Shown here in pieces: positions 43,514 to 51,216 of a DNA stretch of 64,000 nt (its first letter is position 1; every line of letters starts with the position of its first letter). A program made the position numbers and the translations under genes. Below the pieces are notes generated by a model. That model saw only the letters and a list, made by a program, of their open reading frames with translations. It ran no database searches and was not told the origin of the DNA. Origin of the DNA: Fodinibacter luteus (GTDB lineage: Bacteria > Actinomycetota > Actinomycetes > Actinomycetales > Dermatophilaceae); the NCBI RefSeq assembly GCF_039541575.1, contig NZ_BAABGM010000001.1:1-64000 (forward strand), read 5' to 3'.

Positions 43514-45288
43514 TGTCGCCGCTCCTCGGACGCACCGACCACGCCGCGCGGACCCTGCCGATCGCCACCGCCCCCACCGTCGTCGCGCACACGAGGGCGC
43601 TGCTGCGCCACCACCGCGGCCCGCTCACCGGGGTGCTGCTCTGGCACGGTGGCGCCGCCCTCGTCGCGCTGCTCGGGCCGTGGGTCGTCGGGCAGATCGT
43701 CGAGGAGGTCACGACCGGCGAGGGCCGGCTGGGCCGCATCGACCAGCTCATCGGCATCCTCGTCGCCGCCGTCGTCGTGCAGACCGTGCTCACCTGGGTG
43801 GCCCGCCGGTCCTCGTTCGTGCTCTCGGAGCTGATCTTCGCCCGGCTGCGCGAGGACTTCATCGCCTCCTCGGTCCGCCTGCCCCTGTCGACCGTCGAGC
43901 GCGCCGGCACCGGCGACCTCGTGGCGCGCACGACGAACGACATCGACTCGCTCGCGCACATCATCCGCTTCGGCATCCCGGCGATCGTCGTCGCGGTGAC
44001 GACGGTGGCGGCCACCGCGGTCGCGGCCGTGCTCACCTCCCCCCTGGCGGCGCTCGCGCTGCTCACCGCGGCCGTCGTGCAGGTGCCGACCTCGCGCTGG
44101 TACCTCTCGCGGGCGGGTGACGGCTACCTGTGGGAGCACGCCTCCTACGCCCGGCTCAACGGGGTCGCCTCCGAGACCGTCGAGGGCGCCCGCACGATGG
44201 ACGCCCTCGGCCTGCAGGCCGCCCGGGGCCGGCGCTTCCAGGACGCGCTCGACGAGTGCGGCGACGCGGAGGCCTACACGATGGGCCTGCGGCTGCGCTG
44301 GTTCCCCTGGCTCGAGATCGGGTTCTTCCTCCCGATCGCGACATCGGTGCTCTGGGGCGGGTACCTCGCGTTCACCGGCCACATCTCGGTCGCGGCCGCG
44401 ACGGCGGTCACGCTCTACGTGCAGCAGCTGCTCGACCCGCTCGGGGAGCTCATCTCGTGGCTCGACGAGATCCAGTTCGCCGCGACCTCGCTCGCGCGCA
44501 TCCTCGGCGTCGAGGAGGTGCCCCCGGACCGCGTGGCCACCGGGGCCCGGCCCGAGGGTGACCGGGTCGACGTCGACGACGTGCGCTACTCCTACCGCGA
44601 GGGCCGTGACGTGCTGCACGGCGTCTCGCTCGGGCTCGTGCCCGGCGAGCGGCTCGCGATCGTCGGGCCGTCGGGTGCCGGGAAGTCGACGCTCGGCCGG
44701 CTCATGGCCGGCATCGACGGGCCGCGCACCGGCCGGGTGACCGGCGGCGGGGTCCCGCTCGTCGACCTCGAGCTGCCGGTGCTGCGCGGGGAGGTCGCGC
44801 TCGTCACCCAGGAGCACCACGTCTTCGTCGGGACCCTCGCCGAGAACCTGCGACTGCCCCGGCCCGAGGCCACCGACGACGAGCTGCGCGACGCGCTGGC
44901 CGCCGTCGACGCCCTCGAGTGGGCCGAGGCGCTGCCCCACGGGCTCGCGACGGTCGTCGGCTCCGGCGGGCACCCGCTGACCGAGGCCCAGGCGCAACAG
45001 CTCGCCCTCGCGCGGCTCGTGCTCGCCGACCCGCACACCCTCGTGCTCGACGAGGCCACCTCGCTGCTCGACCCCCGTGCGGCGCGGCACCTCGAGCGTT
45101 CCCTCGCCGCCGTCGTCGACGGGCGCACCGTCGTCGCCATCGCGCACCGCCTGCACACGGCGCACGACGCCGACCGGGTGGCCGTCGTCGAGGGCGGTGT
45201 CGTCAGCGAGCTCGGGTCCCACGACGAGCTCATCGCCCGCGACGGGTCGTACGCCGCGCTCTGGCGCTCCTGGCGCGACGAGTCCTGA
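43513..45288 (+). CDS. ABC exporter half-transporter with intact Walker motifs
   Basis: Second half of the heterodimer, 591 residues, six helices then an ATPase domain. Walker A GPSGAGKST (near 385), Q-loop TQEHH, Walker B HTLVLDEATSLLD (near 511) and the H-switch AIAHRL (541) are intact, but the signature is LTEAQAQQ instead of LSGGQ. Together with the first half, only one consensus ATP site forms: this subunit's Walker motifs plus the partner's LSGGQ. The substrate is unknown; drugs, peptides or lipids are possible. Confidence 0.9.
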   Translation: MSPLLGRTDHAARTLPIATAPTVVAHTRALLRHHRGPLTGVLLWHGGAALVALLGPWVVGQIVEEVTTGEGRLGRIDQLIGILVAAVVVQTVLTWVARRSSFVLSELIFARLREDFIASSVRLPLSTVERAGTGDLVARTTNDIDSLAHIIRFGIPAIVVAVTTVAATAVAAVLTSPLAALALLTAAVVQVPTSRWYLSRAGDGYLWEHASYARLNGVASETVEGARTMDALGLQAARGRRFQDALDECGDAEAYTMGLRLRWFPWLEIGFFLPIATSVLWGGYLAFTGHISVAAATAVTLYVQQLLDPLGELISWLDEIQFAATSLARILGVEEVPPDRVATGARPEGDRVDVDDVRYSYREGRDVLHGVSLGLVPGERLAIVGPSGAGKSTLGRLMAGIDGPRTGRVTGGGVPLVDLELPVLRGEVALVTQEHHVFVGTLAENLRLPRPEATDDELRDALAAVDALEWAEALPHGLATVVGSGGHPLTEAQAQQLALARLVLADPHTLVLDEATSLLDPRAARHLERSLAAVVDGRTVVAIAHRLHTAHDADRVAVVEGGVVSELGSHDELIARDGSYAALWRSWRDES

Positions 45289-45303
45289 CGCTCACCCGCG
45301 ACG

Positions 45304-46020
45304 TCAGCGGGTGGCGCTCCCCGCCCGCTCGGGGCGGGTTCCCTCCTCGGCCTCGAGGACGATCTGCTCGGCCTCCTCGACCGTCGCCCCGTCGGCGACG
45401 GCCTCGTCGAGCGCCGCCTGCTCGCGGCGGCGGCGCAGGGCGAGCCAGAGCAGGCCCAGCACGACGAGGGCCACGACGACCTTGCTCACCGGCGAGACCC
45501 AGCGCTCGACGACGGCGTAGTCGGCGCCGAGCCGGTAGCCGACCCAGATGAAGAGCGCGTTCCACACCCCGCTCCCGGCGGCGGTGAGCAGGGTGAAGCG
45601 CGCGAGCGGCATCCGCTCCAGGCCCGCCGGCACCGACACGATGGAGCGCACGAGCGGCACGAAGCGGCCGAAGAAGACGATCGCGGTGCCGTGCCGCTCG
45701 AAGAAGCGGTGCCCCCGGGCGAGGTCACGCTGCCCGAAGAGGACGAACCAGCGCCGGCCGGCGAGTTCCTCGAGCCGCTCGTAGCTCACCGTGCGGCCGA
45801 GCCCGTAGAGGACGTAGGCCCCGACGAGCGAGCCGATGGTGGCCGCCACCCAGGCGAGCACCGGGTCGATGCGCCCGCTCGCCGCGGCGAACCCGGCGAA
45901 GGGCAGGACGACCTCGGAGGGGATGGGCGGGAGCACGGTCTCGAGGGCCAGGAGCGCCCCGACCCCCACCTCCCCGATGGACTCGATGACGTCGACGACC
46001 GGGCCGGTGATGGACTGCAC
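45304..46020 (-). CDS. DedA/VTT-family membrane protein
   Basis: DedA-family protein, likely a lipid flippase or scramblase for undecaprenyl phosphate or phosphatidylethanolamine-type lipids. 238 residues, GTG start. Conserved ETVLPPIPSEVVLPFAGF (re-entrant loop with E and P residues, about 27-44), GRTVSYE, FERHGTAIVFFGRFVPLVRSIVSVPAG (the FxGRxxPxxR motif) and helices to about 190, followed by a charged cytoplasmic tail. It is convergent with the ABC exporter. Confidence 0.9.
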   Translation of the reverse strand: MQSITGPVVDVIESIGEVGVGALLALETVLPPIPSEVVLPFAGFAAASGRIDPVLAWVAATIGSLVGAYVLYGLGRTVSYERLEELAGRRWFVLFGQRDLARGHRFFERHGTAIVFFGRFVPLVRSIVSVPAGLERMPLARFTLLTAAGSGVWNALFIWVGYRLGADYAVVERWVSPVSKVVVALVVLGLLWLALRRRREQAALDEAVADGATVEEAEQIVLEAEEGTRPERAGSATR

Positions 46021-46074
46021 CGGTCAACGGTACGCACGGACCTCGCTCGATGGGGAATCCGCCCTGCTGTGGCG

Positions 46075-46386
46075 TCAACGTTCGACGAGCCGGATCGACA
46101 CCTCCACGGTGTCGTCGTCGGTGAGCCCCTCGGCGGTGCGCACGGCCTTCTTGACCGGCAGGACGTAGGCCCCCGCGTCGGCGGAGGGGAAGAGCGAGGT
46201 GCGCCACACGGTGGTACCGACGGTGACCTCGACGCGCACCGACCCGAACCCGCCGGTGGCGTCACCGACGGCCTCGTCGACCTCGTCGCTGACGTCGTCG
46301 GGCACCGTGACGAAGCGCCACGAACCCTCCCTCCAGCGCCACAGCGTCGTGGCGAAGGTCCACGGACCCGGCGTCGAACCGCTCAT
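46075..46386 (-). CDS. DUF1905 domain protein
   Basis: A 103-residue protein of the DUF1905 family: small beta-barrel-like domain with LWRWREGSWRFVTVPDDVSDEV, GSVRVEVTVGTTVWRTSLFPS and YVLPVKKAVR motifs. The function is unknown. The ATG overlaps the choD stop by four bases (ATGA), making it the third gene of the aldehyde dehydrogenase-choD-DUF1905 unit. GGGGGG just before the ATG may act as ribosome site. Confidence 0.85.
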   Translation of the reverse strand: MSGSTPGPWTFATTLWRWREGSWRFVTVPDDVSDEVDEAVGDATGGFGSVRVEVTVGTTVWRTSLFPSADAGAYVLPVKKAVRTAEGLTDDDTVEVSIRLVER

Positions 46387-48245
46387 CCCCCCATCGTCGC
46401 GCGACCCACCGACACGGGCACGCCACCGGCCGTGCCGGCCGCCCCGGCGGCGCCGCTCGCCCCACCCGACGCACCGGCATCCGGCCCGACCCGCGGGAAG
46501 CCCACGGGCACCGCCGGGTGGCGGGGCGCCACCGGCGGCAGCACGGCGTACGGCTCGCCCTGGCGCGGGCGCTGGTCGGCGTCCCCGTGGTTGGGCCAGA
46601 ACGACATCGCCCGCTCGGCCTGCGCGGTGATCGTGAGCGACGGGTTGACGCCGAGGTTCGCCGAGATCGCGGCGCCGTCGACGACGTGGACGCCCGGGTG
46701 CCCCCACACGCGGTGGTAGGGGTCGAGCACCCCGCGCTCGCGGTCGGAGCCGATCGGGGCGCCGCCGATGAAGTGGGCGGTCATCGGCGTGTCGAGCACC
46801 TCGCCCCACGACCCGCCGGCCACGGCCCGCCGGCCGGTCTCCTCCTGCAGCCGCGCCGCGACGGCCTGCATCGCCGTGTGCCCCACCTCGATGTACGTCG
46901 GGTTCGGCTCACCGTGGCCCTGCTCGGAGGTCAGCCGGTGGCGGCCGAACAGCCCCCGGCGGCGGAAGGTGCGCAGCGAGTTGTCGCGGGTCTGCATGAC
47001 GAGGCCGATGATGCTTCGCTCGCTCCAGCGGTAGGCGTTGAGCCCGACGACGCGCAGGTCGCGGGGGTTTCGGGCGAGCTCGACGAGGGCCTGGAGCAGC
47101 CGCGAGCGGCCGGTGTCCGGCGGCACGCGCACGCCCGCCAGGAGGGCCATCGCGTTCGACCCCTTGCCGTAGCGGCAGTTCTCGACGTGGGTGACCTCGT
47201 CCGGGTGGAACGACGACGTGATGGCCACCCCGCGGGTCAGGTCGGTCGCCCGCGGCACCGAGACGGTCGTCGCACCGAGCAGGGCCTCGGAGTTGGTGCG
47301 CGTCAGGTGGCCGAGCCGCTGCGAGACCCGCGGCAGCTCGCCGACGTCGCGCATCTCGTGGAGGAGGTGCTGGGTGCCCCACGTCCCGGCCGCGACGACG
47401 ACGTGCCGGGCCGTCGTGACCCGGGCGTCGCGCCCTGACCGGGGGCCCGTGCGCTCGTGGAGCACGCGGTAGACCTCACCCGTGCCGTCCGGCGCGCCGG
47501 TTCCCGGGACGACGCCGAGCCGGGTCACGGTGCGCATCGGCTCGATGACGACACCGAGCCCCTCGGCGAGGGCGAGGTAGTTCTTGACGAGGGTGTTCTT
47601 CGCACCGATGCGGCAGCCGACCATGCAGTTGCCGCACTCGGTGCAGCCGGTGCGCTCCGGGCCGACGCCCCCGAAGTAGGGGTCCGCGGTGCGGGCTCCG
47701 GGCGGGCCGAAGTAGATGCCGACCGGCGTCTTGCGGAAGGTGTCGCCGACGCCGAGGTCCTCGGCCGTCTGGCGCATGACCCGCTCGACCGGCCCGTCGC
47801 ACGGGTTGGTCACGACCCCGAGCATCCGCGAGGCCGTGTCGTAGTGGGGTGCCAGCTCGGCCTGCCAGTCGGTGATGTCGCCCCACTGCGCGTCGCGGTA
47901 GAACGGGGCGGGTGGCACGTAGAGCGTGCACGCGTAGTTGAGCGAGCCGCCGCCCACGCCGGCCCCCGCGAGGATCATGACGTCCTTGAGCCGGTGAATG
48001 CGCTGGATGCCGTAGAGGCCCAGGGCCGGTGCCCACAGGAAGTTGCGCAGGTCCCAGGAGGTCCTCGCGAAGTCCTCGTCCGCGAAGCGCCGCCCCGCCT
48101 CGAGCACGAGCACCCGGTAGCCCTTCTCCGCCAGGCGCAGCGCCGAGACGGACCCGCCGAAGCCGGAACCGATGACGACGACGTCGACGTCCGTGCCGGC
48201 ATCCACGTCCGGGCCCTCCGGACCGTTCGGGACTCGTGTGCTCAC
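46383..48245 (-). CDS. choD: GMC-family oxidoreductase, cholesterol oxidase-like (ChoD)
   Basis: FAD-dependent GMC oxidoreductase, 620 residues, very like mycobacterial ChoD (Rv3409c) from memory. FAD motif VVIGSGFGGSVSALRLAEKG (about 25-44), LEAGRRF, AGAGVGGGSLNYACTLYVPP, a four-cysteine TGCTECGNCMVGCRIGAKNT segment and the C-terminal VVDGAAISANLGVNPSLTI. The Cys-rich motif is typical of this branch and not of classic Streptomyces cholesterol oxidase, so the true substrate may not be cholesterol. A low-complexity Gly/Ala tail ends the protein. GTG start overlaps the aldehyde dehydrogenase stop. Confidence 0.88.
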   Translation of the reverse strand: MSTRVPNGPEGPDVDAGTDVDVVVIGSGFGGSVSALRLAEKGYRVLVLEAGRRFADEDFARTSWDLRNFLWAPALGLYGIQRIHRLKDVMILAGAGVGGGSLNYACTLYVPPAPFYRDAQWGDITDWQAELAPHYDTASRMLGVVTNPCDGPVERVMRQTAEDLGVGDTFRKTPVGIYFGPPGARTADPYFGGVGPERTGCTECGNCMVGCRIGAKNTLVKNYLALAEGLGVVIEPMRTVTRLGVVPGTGAPDGTGEVYRVLHERTGPRSGRDARVTTARHVVVAAGTWGTQHLLHEMRDVGELPRVSQRLGHLTRTNSEALLGATTVSVPRATDLTRGVAITSSFHPDEVTHVENCRYGKGSNAMALLAGVRVPPDTGRSRLLQALVELARNPRDLRVVGLNAYRWSERSIIGLVMQTRDNSLRTFRRRGLFGRHRLTSEQGHGEPNPTYIEVGHTAMQAVAARLQEETGRRAVAGGSWGEVLDTPMTAHFIGGAPIGSDRERGVLDPYHRVWGHPGVHVVDGAAISANLGVNPSLTITAQAERAMSFWPNHGDADQRPRQGEPYAVLPPVAPRHPAVPVGFPRVGPDAGASGGASGAAGAAGTAGGVPVSVGRATMGG

Positions 48246-49831
48246 TTCATCCTCACCGCCTTCATGACGCGCAGCGCCGCGGTGAGCCCGCGCGCGAACG
48301 CCCGGTCGGACATGCCGGCGAGCGGCGCGATGCCCACGAGGTGCTGCGAGGTGATGTTCTGGCTCTCGGTGTACTTCATGAGCCCCTCCCGGCCGTGGCG
48401 GCGACCCAGGCCGGAGGACTTCATCCCGCCCATGGGGGCGGCCACGCTGCCCCACGCCGCGGCATAGCCCTCGTTGAGGTTGACGGTGCCGGCGTGGATG
48501 CGCCCCGCGATCTCGCGGCCGCGCCGCACGTCCCGGGTCCAGACCGAGGCGTTGAGGCCGAACTCGGTGTCGTTGGCGAGGCGGACGGCCTCGTCGTCGG
48601 AGTGCACCCGGTAGACCGACACGAGCGGCCCGAAGGTCTCCTCGTCGCGGCACGCCATCGCCGACGTCACGCCCTCGAGCACGGTGGGCTCGACGACGAG
48701 CGGGCCGATGTCCGGGCGGGCCCGCCCGCCGGTGAGCACGCGCGCGCCCTTGGACACGGCATCCTCGATGTGCGCGAGCACCTTGTCCTTCTGCTCGGCG
48801 CTCGCGAGGCTGCCCATCTCGGCGCCCCAGTGCAGGCCGGTCGACAGGCGCATCCGCGACACCCGCTCGACGAACCGCGGCACGAACTCGTCGTAGACGT
48901 CGGCGTGGACGACGAGCCGCTCGGCACTGACGCACAGCTGCCCCGCGGACGAGAAGCAGGCGCGCACCGCACCGTCGACGGCGCGGCGCAGGTTGGCGTC
49001 CGCGGCGACGTACATCGTGTTCTTCCCGCCGAGCTCGAGGCTGATGCCGACGAGACGACGACCGGCGGACTGGGCGACGCGGCGGCCGGTGGCCGTCGAC
49101 CCCGTGAAGCTGATGTAGTCGGCGTGGTCGACGACGGCCTGCCCGGTCGGGTTCCCCGGCCCGAGGACGACCTGGAGGAGCCCGTCCGGCAGCCCGGCCT
49201 CGGCGAAGATCTCGGCCCCCGCCAGCGCGGTGAGCGACGCCTGGCTGTCGGGGCGGTGGACGACACCGTTGCCCGCGAGCAGGGCGGGGATCGTGTCGGA
49301 CACCGCGAGGGTCAGGGGGTAGTTCCACGGCGAGACGATGCCGACGACCCCCTTGGGGCGGTGGTGCTCCACCGCCCGGGAGAGCATCGGGAGCACCCCG
49401 ACGTGCTTGGTGTCGCGCAGCAGCGCCGGGGCCCGGCGGGCGTAGTGCCGCGCGACGATGGCGCAGTCGGCCACCTCCTCGAACGCGTGGCTGCGCGCCT
49501 TGCCGGACTCGAGCTGCACGAGGTCGAGCAGCTCGGGCTGCCGGTCGAGGAGGAGGTCGTGCACGCGCAGCATGACCGCCGCGCGGTGCTCGACCGGGGT
49601 GAGGGCCCACGCCTGCTGGGCGACCCGGGCGGCGTCGACCGCCACCGCGACGTCCCGCGCGCTCGACACGGGCAGGACCGCGAGGGGCGCCCCCGTGAGC
49701 GGGGTCGTCGTGCGCAGCTCGCCGTCCTCGCCCGAGGCGATGACGCGGGCGGTGAGGGCCCGCACCCGCGCCGGGTCCACGGCGTACGTGGCGGCAGGGT
49801 CGGTTTCCGGGTCAGCGATGACGTCGGCCAT
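48242..49831 (-). CDS. gabD2: NAD(P)-dependent aldehyde dehydrogenase, succinate-semialdehyde dehydrogenase type
   Basis: Oxidises an aldehyde to the acid. 529 residues. VGIVSPWNYPL, FTGSTATGRRVA (NAD(P) binding), LELGGKNTMYV (catalytic Glu) and SSAGQLCVSAERL (catalytic Cys) are present. Overall it resembles actinobacterial succinic semialdehyde dehydrogenases, but an alcohol-derived aldehyde made by the coupled ChoD-like oxidase is an alternative substrate. The ATG lies directly after a TACCCT -10-like element, implying a leaderless mRNA with a perfect palindrome over the start. First gene of the operon. Confidence 0.87.
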   Translation of the reverse strand: MADVIADPETDPAATYAVDPARVRALTARVIASGEDGELRTTTPLTGAPLAVLPVSSARDVAVAVDAARVAQQAWALTPVEHRAAVMLRVHDLLLDRQPELLDLVQLESGKARSHAFEEVADCAIVARHYARRAPALLRDTKHVGVLPMLSRAVEHHRPKGVVGIVSPWNYPLTLAVSDTIPALLAGNGVVHRPDSQASLTALAGAEIFAEAGLPDGLLQVVLGPGNPTGQAVVDHADYISFTGSTATGRRVAQSAGRRLVGISLELGGKNTMYVAADANLRRAVDGAVRACFSSAGQLCVSAERLVVHADVYDEFVPRFVERVSRMRLSTGLHWGAEMGSLASAEQKDKVLAHIEDAVSKGARVLTGGRARPDIGPLVVEPTVLEGVTSAMACRDEETFGPLVSVYRVHSDDEAVRLANDTEFGLNASVWTRDVRRGREIAGRIHAGTVNLNEGYAAAWGSVAAPMGGMKSSGLGRRHGREGLMKYTESQNITSQHLVGIAPLAGMSDRAFARGLTAALRVMKAVRMK

Positions 49832-49844
49832 TACCCGAGGGTAA
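49831..49844. promoter_or_regulatory. Perfect operator palindrome over the gabD2-choD promoter/start
   Basis: TTACCCGAGGGTAA has perfect six-base arms. On the minus strand it contains TACCCT, a -10 element six bases before the ATG, and its last base is the first base of the start codon. A bound repressor would cover both the promoter and the start of a leaderless mRNA. The same TTACC-N3-GGGTA form occurs at 38713-38726. Confidence 0.55.
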
Positions 49845-49919
49845 CCACCGCTGGGGGTGCCGGCGCTCGAACGTGGGCACCGGCACACGACGGGTCCCGC
49901 TCGCGGCACCCGCGTGGGG

Positions 49920-51041
49920 TCAGCTGCGCTCGTAGGGCGCGACGACGACCTCGACGCGCTGGAACTCCTTGAGGTCGAGGTAGCCCGTCGTCGCCATGGC
50001 GCGGCGCAGGGCACCGACGAGGTTCGTGCGCCCGTCGGCGACCCGGCTCGGGCCGAAGAGCACCTCCTCGAGGCCGGCGACCGCCCCGACCTCGACGCGC
50101 TCGCCCCGGGGCAGCTCGGGGTGGTGCGCCTCCGGCCCCCAGTGGAAGCCCCGGCCGGGGGCGTCGGTCGCGCGCGCCAGCGCGGCGCCGAGCATGACGG
50201 CGTCCGCGCCGCAGGCCACCGCCTTGACGACGTCGCCGCTCGTGCCGACCCCACCGTCGGCGATGACGTGGACGTAGCGGCCCCCGGACTCGTCGAGGTA
50301 GTCGCGGCGGGCGGCCGCGACGTCGGCGATGGCCGAGGCCATCGGCGCGTGGATGCCAAGCGTGCGGCGGGTCGTGTGCGCGGCGCCGCCACCGAAGCCG
50401 ACGAGCACCCCGGCGGCGCCGGTGCGCATGAGGTGGAGGGCGGCGGCGTAGGACGCGGCACCGCCGACGATGACGGGCACGTCGAGCTCGTAGATGAAGC
50501 GTTTGAGGTTGAGCGGCTCGGCCCGGCCCGAGACGTGCTCGGCCGACACCGTCGTGCCGCGGATGACGAAGAGGTCGACCCCGGCGTCGACGACGGTCTT
50601 CCACAGCTGCTGGGTGCGCTGCGGGGTCAGGGCGCCGGCCACGGTGACGCCACCGTCACGGATCTCGCGCAGCCGCTCGGTGACGAGGTCGGGGTCGATC
50701 TCGGCGCGGTAGATCTCCTGCATGCGGGTCGTCGCGAGCGCGGGGTCGAGGGTCGCGATCTCGGCGAGCAGCGGCGTGGGGTCCTCGTAGCGGGTCCACA
50801 GCCCCTCGAGGTCGAGCACGGGCAGGCCGCCCAGGCGACCGAGCGCGATGGCGCTGCGCGGGGAGACGACCGAGTCCATCGGGGCGGCGATGACCGGGAT
50901 GTCGAAGTGGTAGGCGTCGATCTGCCAGCCGACCGACACCTCCTCGGGGTCGCGGGTGCGGCGCGAGGGGACGATCGCGATGTCGTCGAAGGAATAGGCC
51001 CGGCGGCCGCGCTTGCCGCGGCCGATCTCGATCTCGGTCAC
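49920..51041 (-). CDS. guaB3: GuaB3 family IMP dehydrogenase-related protein
   Basis: IMPDH/GMP-reductase-type TIM barrel lacking CBS domains, found in actinobacteria beside guaB2. 373 residues. Conserved YSFDDIAIVPSRRTRDPEEV at the N-terminus, IIAAPMDSVVSP-like core, GVLVGFGGGAAHTTRRTLGI loop and VIADGGVGTSGDVVKAVACGADAVMLGA phosphate-binding part. The catalytic-loop Cys found in true IMPDH (GSICTT) is replaced by HTTRRTLG, so it is unlikely to be an ordinary IMP dehydrogenase. Start is GTG 51041. Confidence 0.93.
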   Translation of the reverse strand: MTEIEIGRGKRGRRAYSFDDIAIVPSRRTRDPEEVSVGWQIDAYHFDIPVIAAPMDSVVSPRSAIALGRLGGLPVLDLEGLWTRYEDPTPLLAEIATLDPALATTRMQEIYRAEIDPDLVTERLREIRDGGVTVAGALTPQRTQQLWKTVVDAGVDLFVIRGTTVSAEHVSGRAEPLNLKRFIYELDVPVIVGGAASYAAALHLMRTGAAGVLVGFGGGAAHTTRRTLGIHAPMASAIADVAAARRDYLDESGGRYVHVIADGGVGTSGDVVKAVACGADAVMLGAALARATDAPGRGFHWGPEAHHPELPRGERVEVGAVAGLEEVLFGPSRVADGRTNLVGALRRAMATTGYLDLKEFQRVEVVVAPYERS

Positions 51042-51132
51042 CGGGGCAGCCTACCGACGGGGATGCCGGCCACTCCCGCGGCCGTCCCCCGGCGGTCCAC
51101 GCACCGACTGGGGGCCCGCCCCCACCCCCGCC

Positions 51133-51143
51133 GAAAGCGTTTC
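51133..51143. promoter_or_regulatory. LacI-type operator-like GAAA-GCG-TTTC
   Basis: GAAAGCGTTTC has perfect four-base arms around GCG and lies between divergent guaB3 and the MFS exporter gene. The central CG with GAAA/TTTC arms resembles LacI-family operators. Without a partner regulator this is weak. Confidence 0.25.
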
Positions 51144-51216
51144 CATCACCCGGGTCCGGTGCGGCACACTGGACCGTCGGGGCAGTTCCCGCCTCTCGAA
51201 CGGACATGGAGCCGAC

